Positions 17,549 to 26,718 of a DNA stretch of 64,000 nt are shown here, one piece after another. How positions within the stretch are numbered: the stretch's first letter is position 1; every line of letters starts with the position of its first letter. Both the position numbers and the translations under genes were made by a program. This stretch comes from Bacillus sp. MUM 116 (GTDB lineage Bacteria; Bacillota; Bacilli; Bacillales; Cytobacillaceae). Under the pieces are notes generated by a model that worked only from the letters and a program-made list of their open reading frames with translations, searched no databases and was not told the DNA's origin. The stretch spans positions 43,156-107,155 of the forward strand of contig NZ_MLYR01000030.1 of NCBI RefSeq assembly GCF_001866655.1, given 5' to 3'.

Positions 17549-17894
17549 CGTTTTTAATTGATAGCTGGTCATTTTTTCCTTCCAGTGTAATGACTTCTTT
17601 GAAATAGCTTTTTAAAATGAGCCACCGGGCCGGGTAAGTGTATATGAAATCCTCCATCACTTCGGGTGAGTAAAGGACCAGACAATCCAACTGGCTTTTG
17701 TTCTTTTTCAAATCATATAGCAGTGCATGCGGATTCGTGTAATGTTGATAGATTTGGTTAGGATTTAATTTCATAACTTGAATGTCACACTCTTGAATAT
17801 GATTTAAAATGACTTGTTCTTGGAGGGTAAAGCTTTCTTCCTTTGATAGGTTATTTATTTTTATCTGATCATTGATAAAATAAATTCCTTTCAT
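17541..17894 (-). CDS. hypothetical protein, 117 aa
   Basis: The ATG at 17894 has GGGGTG upstream. The product is soluble, without signal peptide or membrane helices, and includes FTLQEQVILNHIQECDIQV, YQHYTNPHALLYDLKKNKSQ and LVLYSPEVMEDF. The alternation of charged helices and hydrophobic strands suggests a small alpha/beta fold. No family was recognised. It is convergent with the TVP38 gene, overlapping its last codons by eight bases. Confidence 0.65.
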   Translation of the reverse strand: MKGIYFINDQIKINNLSKEESFTLQEQVILNHIQECDIQVMKLNPNQIYQHYTNPHALLYDLKKNKSQLDCLVLYSPEVMEDFIYTYPARWLILKSYFKEVITLEGKNDQLSIKNVI

Positions 17895-17997
17895 TTATTG
17901 AACACCCCATTTATTAGATGATTGGTATTGTTATTGACGAGGAATGGGGTTTGTATACTTAGAAATGAAACAGTTTTACGGAAAGGTGATGAGAAAG

Positions 17998-18441
17998 ATG
18001 TCGATTTGGGAAAAAGATGGTTTTTTTATTTGCATCGATAAACAATATCTCGATTTGCCTCGGATTCATCAATTCTTAAGTGAAGAATCATACTGGGTAC
18101 CAGGGATTTCGTTTGAAGTGGTGAAAAAATCAATTGAAAATTCTTCAATTTGTTTTGGGGTATATGAGGGAAATCCTGTTGAAGGGAATGCGGATCAAGT
18201 TGGTTTTGCCCGCACCGTCAGCGATTTTTACCGGTTTGGTTGGATAATGGATGTTTTTATATTGGAGGAATATCGTGGAAAAGGGTTGTCCAAATGGTTG
18301 ATGGAAATCGTTACGGAACAGTCTGAATTAAGGAATGTTGCGAAATTGATGCTGGCCACCAATGATGCCCACGGGTTGTATACACAATATGGTTTTAAGA
18401 AGATTGAAAATCGGGACCTTTATATGGAACGGAAGAAGTAA
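17998..18441 (+). CDS. GNAT-family N-acetyltransferase
   Basis: A 147-aa acetyltransferase that would transfer acetyl from acetyl-CoA to an unknown amine. The acetyl-CoA loop is EEYRGKGLSKWLM (R/Q-x-x-G-x-G/A). ATNDAHGLYTQYGFKKIE gives the C-terminal GNAT motif. The frame extends back to 17944, but AAAGGTG at 17981-17987 favours the ATG at 17998. A terminator follows at 18487-18513. Confidence 0.88.
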   Translation: MSIWEKDGFFICIDKQYLDLPRIHQFLSEESYWVPGISFEVVKKSIENSSICFGVYEGNPVEGNADQVGFARTVSDFYRFGWIMDVFILEEYRGKGLSKWLMEIVTEQSELRNVAKLMLATNDAHGLYTQYGFKKIENRDLYMERKK

Positions 18442-18486
18442 CAATTTATTTGTTTCTAGATTATGAGCATTCTTGCTTAAAAAATG

Positions 18487-18513
18487 ACCCGGCATAAATG
18501 GATGCCGGGCTTT
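18487..18513 (+). terminator. hairpin terminator after the GNAT gene
   Basis: Perfect CCCGGCAT / ATGCCGGG stem with a short T stretch after it. Confidence 0.65.
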
Positions 18514-18658
18514 ACAATCAAATCTATATTAAAAGGGGAGCGGTGTGTAGGTCCGTCCTGAACCTGATCCTATCTTAACGAAAATATATGACCAAATTAT
18601 GAAGGAAACTTTAATAGTTTAGGAAATGTAAGCTTCATAGTAAAGGAGGAGAAAAGTC

Positions 18659-18820
18659 ATGAAAGATTATCACTGCTGTGCCACATGCCAGCACTTTAAA
18701 GCCGAAAAAAATGAAAAAGGCATGCACTATTACTGCAGCCGTCTAGGGTACGGAACCAAAACCCACTACAAATTTAATTGCTGGGATCCCAAAGAACATA
18801 TCAAAAAACTTTTACAGTGA
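18659..18820 (+). CDS. small cysteine-rich protein, 53 aa
   Basis: The ATG at 18659 follows AAAGGAGGAG, an excellent ribosome binding site. The product carries five cysteines (CCATC near the N-terminus, YYCSR in the middle, FNCW near the end) and several histidines, a layout expected for a small zinc-binding protein. No function is known to me. The stop codon lies inside a repeat element that starts GTGACAGGCACC, which suggests the element inserted at or formed the gene's 3' end. Confidence 0.75.
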   Translation: MKDYHCCATCQHFKAEKNEKGMHYYCSRLGYGTKTHYKFNCWDPKEHIKKLLQ

Positions 18821-18858
18821 CAGGCACCGTTCCTGGACAAAGTGGTTGTTTTGTCCAT
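18816..18858 (+). repeat. truncated Bacillus-type intergenic repeat
   Basis: The segment starting CAGTGACAGGCACCGTTCC contains the stem TGGACAAA / TTTGTCCA (18834-18841 and 18850-18857). The GTGACAGGCACC / GGTGCCTGTCAC motif recurs as a mirrored repeat in Bacillaceae genomes, from memory. Here the right arm is missing. Confidence 0.45.
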
Positions 18859-18913
18859 TTGAGGAGGACGCTAAGGCCAGATAGTTTCTTCTTTATTGAA
18901 AAAATAAGTATAG

Positions 18914-19173
18914 CTGGCACTATCGAGGGTATATAGTGCCAGCGACGTAGAAAAAATAGGTTGCGTGGGCAATAACAAGGCTTCTTAGTGCCCGAACAGG
19001 CAAAAAAATCAGGGCCATGGGAACTAACGGAGGTTCTCAGTGCCCATCAAGCTAAAAAAATCACCCTCATGGGAACTAACAATACTTCTAAATGCCCTAC
19101 CCATAGTAAAAATTGTAACCCCGGGCACTTACCCACACCAAAACCCACACTTTCATGCAATACGAAAGCTAAA
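18914..19173. repeat. imperfect 52-bp tandem repeat array, about five units
   Basis: Units begin near 18915, 18966, 19018, 19070 and 19122, giving periods of 51, 52, 52 and 52. Each carries a GGCA/GGGA...TGCC inverted pair (clearest in the first: TGGCACTAT / ATAGTGCCA), and the first three carry an A-rich spacer (AAAAAAATCA or similar). Units diverge progressively to the right. The array occupies the gap between the small cysteine-rich gene and the end of the MFS gene; short open frames within it are repeat artefacts. Confidence 0.75.
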
Positions 19174-19180
19174 AACAACC

Positions 19181-20554
19181 TTACTCATGCCCAACCTTAA
19201 CACTTCTCATCTTAAAACCAGTAAACCACAAACTCATTGCGAAGCTGACCGCCCCAATACAAATCAAAACAACCCCAAGAATCTCCATATTCTCTGTTGT
19301 AATTCCCTTGCCAAAGATTAACCCAAGCACAATGGAAGACAGGATCGATCCTAAATAACGGCAGGTTTGAAACAACCCAGATGTTGTCCCAAGCATCTCT
19401 TTCGGGCTTTCTTTTAACATTGCAACCTGAAGAACCACATTTCCAATCCCATAACTAAGCCCCAATAAAGCTAAAATCAAGCCAATTTGCCACCAAACAG
19501 AGGCTTTGATAAAGAAGAGCGACATGATTACAGCACCGACGACCGATAAAAGTGCCCCCAGCACAATCGGCTGATTTAATCCAGTTTTATCAATCCATTT
19601 TCCTGTAATCGGAGAAATAATAATACTCATTCCGGACATAAACAGCATAAATATACCGCTTTTCTCCACACTTAAATGCAAGGCATTCTGGAAATAAAGG
19701 GGGAGACCAAAAAACAAACAATAGAAAAAGATATTTAACACAATAAACTGCAGATAGACCCAGGAAAGACGCCGGTGCGTTTTAAAAATCCGCACATCAA
19801 TAAACGGCACCTTCACATGCAGTTCACGCCAAATAAATAAGAGAATGAATAAAACCCCTGCAATGCCAGAAACAAAATGAATTTTCGATTCAAACGACAA
19901 CAAAAACCATAACAGGAATACCATTCCTCCGGCAAATAACCCAATCCCTAACAAATCTAGATGAGAAAGCAATTCTCTCATATTCTCTTTCTTTTTTTGC
20001 GGATCCTTAGGGAACATATACCAGCCAAGCAGCAAACTTATTAACAAAAACGGAACATTAACCCAAAATATCGCAGGCCAGTCTCCCCAAACAATTAAAA
20101 ATCCTCCAAGTGTCGGTCCAAGTGCTGTCATTGCCGAGGCGAAAATAGCCAGAACCGATAAGGCAGAGGCCTGTTTGTCTTTAATATTATCCCGAATTAA
20201 AGAAACCCCAGAGGGATAAATCGCACTACTGCCAATCGATTGAATTAACCTCATCATTAACAACATAAGAAACGTAGTGGAAAACGGCGCTGTAAAAGCA
20301 GAAAAAGCAACAAGAAATAGCCCGGCGATAAATGTTTTCTTTCGACCGATTAAGTCACCAATTTTTCCGGTAACTGGCTGAGCGACAGCACTTGCAAGAT
20401 AAAAAGAGGAAATCAGCCACGAAACCGTTGTAAATGATAGGTGGAAATCCTTTTGGATACTCGTAAGTGCAAGAGAAATCATAGAGGAATTTAAAGGGTT
20501 CAGCATTGTGCCGGAAGCAACAGCTGTTAAAAATAAAGCACGATTTTTCTTCAT
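19181..20554 (-). CDS. MFS drug exporter, DHA2 (14-helix) type
   Basis: A 457-aa proton-coupled efflux transporter. DHA2 features are present: GKIGDLIGRKKTF (motif A), ALGPTLGGFLIVWGDWPAIF (motif C followed by the EmrB-type W-x-W region) and about 14 hydrophobic segments. The start at 20554 (MKKNRALFLT) has AAAGGA upstream; the longer frame from 20608 lacks a signal. The substrate is unknown. No regulator is adjacent. Confidence 0.88.
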   Translation of the reverse strand: MKKNRALFLTAVASGTMLNPLNSSMISLALTSIQKDFHLSFTTVSWLISSFYLASAVAQPVTGKIGDLIGRKKTFIAGLFLVAFSAFTAPFSTTFLMLLMMRLIQSIGSSAIYPSGVSLIRDNIKDKQASALSVLAIFASAMTALGPTLGGFLIVWGDWPAIFWVNVPFLLISLLLGWYMFPKDPQKKKENMRELLSHLDLLGIGLFAGGMVFLLWFLLSFESKIHFVSGIAGVLFILLFIWRELHVKVPFIDVRIFKTHRRLSWVYLQFIVLNIFFYCLFFGLPLYFQNALHLSVEKSGIFMLFMSGMSIIISPITGKWIDKTGLNQPIVLGALLSVVGAVIMSLFFIKASVWWQIGLILALLGLSYGIGNVVLQVAMLKESPKEMLGTTSGLFQTCRYLGSILSSIVLGLIFGKGITTENMEILGVVLICIGAVSFAMSLWFTGFKMRSVKVGHE

Positions 20555-20619
20555 GTGGTCAATCCTTTGCAAAGCAAAATATTTTCTTTCTAGTTTGCCA
20601 AAAACCAAAATTCTAGTGG

Positions 20620-21117
20620 TTAAACTCTTTTTCTAAAAAAATAATGATAGACGATAAGAAGCAGGCTTTGGGTAAATACATAAACTAGGATGGAAAACGG
20701 TAACTTATAGCCGTTTTTATAATGAAAAATTCCAATTTTTGAGCCAATCCATTCGAGCATGATACCTCCTATAGTCCAAACCAAAATGTAAACGATACAC
20801 TTGAAGCTATTAATTTTAAATTTCTCCAAAAAATAAATAAAGAGGTACCCAAAAGGACAATACATCAAATAGGATAAAATATCAAAAAGTTCATACTCTG
20901 ACTTGTCACCGACATCATAGAAATCTAAGGGTGGAACGGCGAGGGTATGGTCAAAAACCATTCCCAGAAAGGGTCCAAAAAGTAGACAGAAAAGTGTTGC
21001 TGACAGAGGTATCATTTTCGGAAGAAAAAAAACCAAACAAAAACCGCCGAGAACCAAAACCAGAACGAACCATTCATTTAAATTAAAGTAACGATCATAA
21101 ATTTGCAAGATGACCAT
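20620..21117 (-). CDS. CBO0543-like membrane protein
   Basis: A 165-aa protein with about five hydrophobic helices. Its end, LEWIGSKIGIFHYKNGYKLP, matches the pattern of the small CBO0543-type membrane proteins found in spore formers (LEW...K.G...Y.GW). ATG is preceded by AAGGGAG. Its start overlaps the upstream membrane gene by 23 bases, so the two are co-transcribed. Function unknown. Confidence 0.7.
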   Translation of the reverse strand: MVILQIYDRYFNLNEWFVLVLVLGGFCLVFFLPKMIPLSATLFCLLFGPFLGMVFDHTLAVPPLDFYDVGDKSEYELFDILSYLMYCPFGYLFIYFLEKFKINSFKCIVYILVWTIGGIMLEWIGSKIGIFHYKNGYKLPFSILVYVFTQSLLLIVYHYFFRKRV

Positions 21118-21586
21118 TCATATTTTTCTCCCTTGAAAATAATTTCTTAAATACATACGCTATTACGAGGCAGATGAGCATTAAGCTGAAATCAAATAAA
21201 GCTTCTCGGAAATATGACCAGTGATAATAATGAAAATACCCCAGCTCCAAAAATATATAATGGGCACCGTGAATAATGAAAAAGATTATAGCCGTAACGA
21301 CTAATTTAGCCCCTATCTTTTTAAAAGAGAAAAGCAGATTTACGTAGATGAGTAGAAAGACAGGAAGAGATATGTCACGAAAAAGAAGAATGGCGATAAA
21401 AGCCAATGGCCTTGTATTCGGAATTAAAAAGTTTAACTTCAAAGTTAAGATTGTAAAAATATTAATGTGAACAATTTGGAAGAACAAAAAGGTGAGGATA
21501 TTAACAGCATTTGAAAGACTTTTTTTCATTAAAAAGAATATGCTTAATGCAAACCATGCAATTAAAAAAATATATATTAAACCCAT
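21095..21586 (-). CDS. small integral membrane protein, 163 aa
   Basis: The ATG at 21586 (MGLIYIFLIAWF) is preferred because CAGGGTGA precedes it; the frame extends to 21604. There are about five hydrophobic segments, with GAHYIFLELGYFHYYHW recalling the loop of its neighbour. The pair may form a two-component membrane complex. Function unknown. Confidence 0.68.
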   Translation of the reverse strand: MGLIYIFLIAWFALSIFFLMKKSLSNAVNILTFLFFQIVHINIFTILTLKLNFLIPNTRPLAFIAILLFRDISLPVFLLIYVNLLFSFKKIGAKLVVTAIIFFIIHGAHYIFLELGYFHYYHWSYFREALFDFSLMLICLVIAYVFKKLFSREKNMNGHLANL

Positions 21587-21742
21587 CTTTATCACCCTGT
21601 CCATTAACGATTTCTAAAATCTAGGATAACCTTTTCTGCAGCTGTCTAGCCAAAGATTGTAAAAATATCACTGGATACCCTAAAATCATCATGGAAAGGA
21701 TAAACAATGTGATTGCCATTCATGCAAGGGGGGGAAGAGTCC

Positions 21743-22723
21743 ATGGGGAATCCATTATTTGAACATAAACAAAATAAATCCCTTCTTATATGGAAAATGG
21801 CTGTGGCGAGTGCCATCTCTTGGCAAATTGCAACGCTATTAGGGTCGCATCATCCCTATTTTGCTCCGATTTCCGTCATTCTTTGTTTGCAATCAACCAT
21901 CAACCGTTCCATTCGATTTTCCTATCACCGGATGGCTGGAACCATTATCGGTATTTCCGTAACCGTTCTTGCGGCACCCTTCATCAATGTTTCGAGCTGG
22001 ACAATCGGGATTCTCATCCTTATCGGTTGCTTTATCGCTAAATGGTTGAAAAGTGATGAAACGGCCATCCATCAGGTAGCTCTAACGATCTTATTGGTTT
22101 TTGTAGTCGGCCAAAAGGCAGGGGACTACCCAATTGATCGTTTTCGCGATACCTTAATTGGGGCCATTATTGCAGTGCTTATCCATATGCTTGTCTATCC
22201 GCCTAATTTTACAAGACAGGTACAAAAAAATCTTACACAGCTTTCTGAACATTTAATAGAAATTTTTACCAATATTTCGGAATGGATTTTTCAAGGGCCT
22301 GATTTAAAGGCAGGAAGCCTTATCGAAACTGAAATAAAACAGCTTCTTGAAGAACTTCATCAATCCAAACAAATGATTCAGAATGCTCAAGAAAGTCTTA
22401 AATACAATCCATATGCAGGAAAAAGTTTACGCGAGTTGCATCAATATCAACTGCAGATACAGTTCTTAACAAAAGGTTATTCCTATCTTGCGAACAGCGT
22501 TGAAATCTTAATGAAATGGGCATCTTCCGGAAGCATGTCAGCTTTGGATCAGGAACTCTGGGCAGAACAAGTGAAAGCGTTCATCCCATTATTTAAAGAA
22601 AACCCGGCAGAACCAGGTCCTCCGGGTGATTTCCTGATTGTATCCATTCCAAATGAACTGGAGAAACATCAATATATGGCAGCATTATATTATGAGACAA
22701 AGGTTCTGCTAAAAGACAGCTAG
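21743..22723 (+). CDS. FUSC/aromatic acid exporter-like membrane protein
   Basis: A 326-aa protein with an N-terminal FUSC-type membrane domain (about six helices within 15-160; HHPYFAPISVILCLQSTINR and RMAGTIIGI are characteristic) and a C-terminal helical cytoplasmic domain. Relatives export aromatic acids or other amphipathic compounds. The start at 21743 is set by the G-rich AGGGGGGGAAGAG. It ends tail to tail with cotA, overlapping by four bases. Confidence 0.82.
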   Translation: MGNPLFEHKQNKSLLIWKMAVASAISWQIATLLGSHHPYFAPISVILCLQSTINRSIRFSYHRMAGTIIGISVTVLAAPFINVSSWTIGILILIGCFIAKWLKSDETAIHQVALTILLVFVVGQKAGDYPIDRFRDTLIGAIIAVLIHMLVYPPNFTRQVQKNLTQLSEHLIEIFTNISEWIFQGPDLKAGSLIETEIKQLLEELHQSKQMIQNAQESLKYNPYAGKSLRELHQYQLQIQFLTKGYSYLANSVEILMKWASSGSMSALDQELWAEQVKAFIPLFKENPAEPGPPGDFLIVSIPNELEKHQYMAALYYETKVLLKDS

Positions 22724-24261
22724 GTTGGAGGAAGAATCAGATAAGGCCTCATCATTTCATAGTCCTCATGTTCAAGCATATGGCAATGCCATACATATTG
22801 GCCGGTATACGGAAAAAACGGAATGATGATTCTTGTGATGTGGCCCGGCGGACATTTTACTGTATCTTTCCAGCCGAGTTCACCTATTTCTGGGAACACC
22901 GGCAATCCGGTCCATTTAATCATCCCCGTGTTTTTATAATGTTTCACATCGAATGGCTGCCGGTCCAAAATTTGAAATTGAACTAGATGGACGTGGATAG
23001 GATGATCATCTCCATTTGTATTCACAAAGGACCAAATCTCATTTGTCCCGACCTGAGGATTTTCAGTAATTGGATCATCCCACTTTTTTTGATCTAATAA
23101 AAATAATGACCTTCCAAACGGATCTTTTTCTTCACTTAATTGTAAATACCTCTGGTTCCGCGCAGAGGATTCAGGCAATCGGGGAATCATTCCCATAAAT
23201 GTTGGAATAACGCTCAAATCCATACTGGAAAGTGGCTTTGTTACTCGAAACTGCATCACGGTTCCCGTTGTATCGGGATCAACAGGATCTCCAATCGGGA
23301 AGTGCGTTCGTGCATCGTTTTTCATGATGATGGACTTCCCTGCAAGATTAGAAAAATCAATGATGACATCTGCCCGTTCAGCCGGTGCAAGAAGCTGTGA
23401 TTGAACTTTGACAGGCCGCTCCAAAAAGCCGCTATCTGTCCCAATTTGAAAAAACGGCTGCCCGGAGTCTAAAAAAAGATTGAAAAACCGTGCATTTGCT
23501 CCATTTAACAAACGAAATCGATATTTTCTCGGCTCTACCTCCAGGAAGGGCCAGATTTTCCCATTAACGACAATCGTATCTCCAAAAAAAGAAGAAATAA
23601 TCGAAGGAGAAAATCCGGGGGGATTCTTTTGTGGTTGAGCGGGATAAAATAAGGAACCATCATCATTGAGGGTACGGTCCTGAATTAATAAAGGAATTTC
23701 ATATTTGCCGCTAGGCAGTTTCAAAGACCGCTCATGAGAATCGCGGATCAAATAAAACCCCGCCAATCCGGCATAAATATTTAACCGGGTAATCCCAATT
23801 GCGTGATCGTGATACCAGAGTGCCCGAGCACTTTGCGGATTTCCATATTCATATATTTCTTTAAAGAAAAATGGCCCTGTTTTTTCAAAGCCTTTCGTAA
23901 ACCATGCGTCCGGATAGCCATCACTCGCCGGTTCCGTTCTGCCTCCGTGAAGATGGACCACTGCACGAACATCCGGTTTGTCTTTTTCCGCTCCATGAAC
24001 TGTGTGGTCTATGGCAAAAAGATGCTTATCAGGAAGCTCATTCATCCACTTAACATAGACTCTTTCCCCCATTTCTACTTCAATGGTTGGACCCGGATAG
24101 ATTCCCTCATATCCCCATATCGTTGTATTAGGGATATGGCTATGCAAGCTTTGCTTTACTTCCATCATTCGTACTTCATAATAGCTGTAATCCTTTGACT
24201 TCCAAAGTGGTTTTAAAAGTGACGGGATCGGCAAAGAGTCGGCAAATTTTATTAATTTCAT
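22720..24261 (-). CDS. cotA: CotA-type multicopper oxidase (spore coat laccase)
   Basis: A 513-aa copper oxidase, the same length as B. subtilis CotA, with no signal peptide. The copper ligands are all visible: HLHGG and WYHDHA in domain 1, HPIHVHL and WHCHMLEHEDYEMMRP in domain 3. VNGKIWPFLEVEPRKYRFR and QDRTLNDDGSLFYP are typical of the coat laccase branch. The enzyme oxidises phenols and bilirubin-like compounds at the spore surface, giving pigment. TAGGAGAG precedes the ATG. A SigK promoter would be expected but no convincing one was found. Confidence 0.93.
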   Translation of the reverse strand: MKLIKFADSLPIPSLLKPLWKSKDYSYYEVRMMEVKQSLHSHIPNTTIWGYEGIYPGPTIEVEMGERVYVKWMNELPDKHLFAIDHTVHGAEKDKPDVRAVVHLHGGRTEPASDGYPDAWFTKGFEKTGPFFFKEIYEYGNPQSARALWYHDHAIGITRLNIYAGLAGFYLIRDSHERSLKLPSGKYEIPLLIQDRTLNDDGSLFYPAQPQKNPPGFSPSIISSFFGDTIVVNGKIWPFLEVEPRKYRFRLLNGANARFFNLFLDSGQPFFQIGTDSGFLERPVKVQSQLLAPAERADVIIDFSNLAGKSIIMKNDARTHFPIGDPVDPDTTGTVMQFRVTKPLSSMDLSVIPTFMGMIPRLPESSARNQRYLQLSEEKDPFGRSLFLLDQKKWDDPITENPQVGTNEIWSFVNTNGDDHPIHVHLVQFQILDRQPFDVKHYKNTGMIKWTGLPVFPEIGELGWKDTVKCPPGHITRIIIPFFPYTGQYVWHCHMLEHEDYEMMRPYLILPPT

Positions 24262-24393
24262 ACGAATCTCTCCTAAACAGGGATGTTTTTAAAAGATTAT
24301 GATTGAACAAAGTAAAAAATTAACATTCTAGAACTGTATGAAGCATGAATATAAATAGGGTAGGAACTTTTGTGCTGATTAGGAGGGAAAAGT

Positions 24394-26718
24394 GTGGAGG
24401 TAATTGGGAAGAGTGTCATACGGAAGGAAGCGCTGGAAAAAGTGACAGGAAGAGCTCAATATACGCATGACCACCAATCAGTCAAGATGCTCTCCTGTAA
24501 AATGGTGATTAGTCCATATGGACATGCGCGAATTGTGTCTATCGATACCACAGAGGCTGAAAAAATGCCAGGGGTTAGGGCTATTATAAAAGGGGATGCA
24601 AATCTCCCATTAATTGGAGAAGGGGTACGTGACCGTCCGCCAATTGCTTTTGAAAGAGTGCTCTATCATGGAGAACCCGTTGTCCTTGTAGTTGCGGATA
24701 CTGCTCCACAGGCAAAAAAAGCAGCAAATCGAGTAAAGGTCCAATATAAGTTACTGCCCGTGGTCAATTCGCCCACACAAGCTTTTCAGAAAAATGCGCC
24801 CCTTCTTCACCCAAGATTAGGGGAATATAAAAAAGATGAGGTGTCCTTCCCGGTTCCGGGGACCAATATTGCAACCCATTATAAAATCCGCAAAGGGAGC
24901 ATGGAAAAAGGCTGGGCAGAAAGTGAAACAACGGTCGAAGCAAGTTTTTCCTTTGCATCTTCCGATCATGTGGCAATGGAGACGAGATGTGCTACGTGCG
25001 AGATTTTGCCGGATGGTACAATCAATATTACTACCTCTTCACAAGCACCTTTTATGGCAAAAAGGCTTATTTCGGACTACTTCGGAGAAGATATGGGGAA
25101 AATTGTTGTCCATACCCCTTTAGTTGGAGGCGCCTATGGAGGGAAGGCACCAGTACAGCTTGAAGTGTTTGCCTATTTAGCCTCAAAGGCGGTTGGCGGA
25201 AGACCTGTCAAAGTATTGAATGACAGGGAAGAGGATATCATCACATCTCCATGTCATATCGGATTAGATGCAAAGGTGAAAATTGGAGCTGATCGCAGCG
25301 GAAAAATAAAAGTGATGGAGATTGGTTATTGGTGGGATGGCGGCGCCTATTCTGATAAAGCCATCGATGTTTCAAGAGCAGGTGCAGTTGATTGTACAGG
25401 ACCTTATCATGTTGAGAATGTTTGGTGTGACTCCTATTGCATGTATACGAATCATCCGTATGCATCACCTTTTCGAGGTTTCGGACATTCTGAGATTTCG
25501 TTTGCAATTGAAAGAACGATTGATTTACTTGCAAACAAATTAATGATGGATCCGCTTGATATCCGTTATATCAATGCGATTAAGCCTGGTAGTACCACGC
25601 CCACCAGGGTACCTTTAAATAAAAGCAATGTTGGAAACTTACAAAAATGTATTGAGAGATTAAGAGATTTATTTGAGTGGGATAAAGGACCAATCAATGA
25701 AATAAACGAACGATTTGTTCGCGTAAAAGGTGTCTGTTGCAGTTGGAAATCTTCAACCATCGACCCAAATGCCCCATCAGGTGCGATTATTACCTTTAAT
25801 CGTGACGGAAGTGTGAATTTAATGTCTGGTGTGGTTGAAATTGGAACGGGGACGAAAACTGTATTGGCACAAATTCTTGCGGAAAGACTGAAAATGGATG
25901 TAGATAAAGTCCATGTAAGGATGACTGTGGATACCCAAACGACTCCTGAGCACTGGAAAACTGTGGCCAGCAGGGGGACGTATATGGCGGGAAGAGCAGT
26001 TTTAGAAGCAGCAGAGGATGTCATCCACCAGCTGAAAGAAATTGCTGCGTGTGTGCTGAGGGCGCCAATTTCAGATTTGGAGATAGGGAATAGCCGTGTT
26101 TTTTTACGGGATGACCCCTCCATTGGATTAGATTTTAAGGACATCGGCTATGGATATCAATATCCAAATGGAAATTCAATTGGCGGGCAAATCATCGGCA
26201 GAGGTAAATTTATATTACGTCATCTAACCCATATTGACCCTGAGACGGGGGAAGGAAAACCTGGCCCAGAATGGACGGTTGCAGCCTATGGAGTCGAAGT
26301 GGAATTCGACCGTAGGGATTATACGTATCGTTTGGTAAAAGCTGCAACCGTCGTAGATTTAGGAAAGGTTATGAACGAAAAAGCGGCGGAGGGCCAAGTA
26401 ATGGGTGCAATGAGCATGGGACTCGCTTTTGCCGGCAGAGAAACATTTTATTTCGATGAACTTGGCAGGGTGTTGAATCCGCAGCTTAGAACGTACCGCC
26501 CGCTGCACTATGGAGAAAATCCTGAATTCCTTGTCGGTTTTGTGGAAACACCACAGCTTGATGGGCCATATGGGGCCCGTGGTGTTGGGGAGCATGGTTT
26601 AATGGGAATGCCGGGTGCACTGGGAAATGCCCTTTCCACTGCTGCGGGAGTATCCCTTCATCATTTACCTCTGATTCCGGAACTTATCTGGAAAACAAAG
26701 GAGAGGACACGGTCATGA
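24394..26718 (+). CDS. molybdenum hydroxylase, molybdopterin-binding large subunit (copy 1)
   Basis: A 774-aa subunit of the xanthine dehydrogenase/CO dehydrogenase family, where the substrate is hydroxylated at the molybdenum cofactor. An N-terminal aldehyde-oxidase hammerhead domain (about 15-120) precedes the Mo-binding domains. The Gly-rich GGAYGGKAPVQLE, the arginine in SPFRGFGHSE and the catalytic glutamate in GARGVGEHG are all present. GTG at 24394 is supported by AGGAGGG. It is the first gene of an operon in the order Mo, FAD, FeS. The true substrate (purine, aldehyde, nicotinate or another N-heterocycle) cannot be read from the sequence. Confidence 0.9.
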   Translation: MEVIGKSVIRKEALEKVTGRAQYTHDHQSVKMLSCKMVISPYGHARIVSIDTTEAEKMPGVRAIIKGDANLPLIGEGVRDRPPIAFERVLYHGEPVVLVVADTAPQAKKAANRVKVQYKLLPVVNSPTQAFQKNAPLLHPRLGEYKKDEVSFPVPGTNIATHYKIRKGSMEKGWAESETTVEASFSFASSDHVAMETRCATCEILPDGTINITTSSQAPFMAKRLISDYFGEDMGKIVVHTPLVGGAYGGKAPVQLEVFAYLASKAVGGRPVKVLNDREEDIITSPCHIGLDAKVKIGADRSGKIKVMEIGYWWDGGAYSDKAIDVSRAGAVDCTGPYHVENVWCDSYCMYTNHPYASPFRGFGHSEISFAIERTIDLLANKLMMDPLDIRYINAIKPGSTTPTRVPLNKSNVGNLQKCIERLRDLFEWDKGPINEINERFVRVKGVCCSWKSSTIDPNAPSGAIITFNRDGSVNLMSGVVEIGTGTKTVLAQILAERLKMDVDKVHVRMTVDTQTTPEHWKTVASRGTYMAGRAVLEAAEDVIHQLKEIAACVLRAPISDLEIGNSRVFLRDDPSIGLDFKDIGYGYQYPNGNSIGGQIIGRGKFILRHLTHIDPETGEGKPGPEWTVAAYGVEVEFDRRDYTYRLVKAATVVDLGKVMNEKAAEGQVMGAMSMGLAFAGRETFYFDELGRVLNPQLRTYRPLHYGENPEFLVGFVETPQLDGPYGARGVGEHGLMGMPGALGNALSTAAGVSLHHLPLIPELIWKTKERTRS

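Noticed and set aside
18988..19321. Overlapping open frames of 70-93 codons on the plus strand
   Set aside because: They lie in the 52-bp repeat array and antisense to the MFS gene end, have no ribosome sites and read as low-complexity sequence.
24262..24393. SigK promoter for cotA
   Set aside because: CATAATCTT resembles the -10, but no AC-type -35 was found at the right distance.
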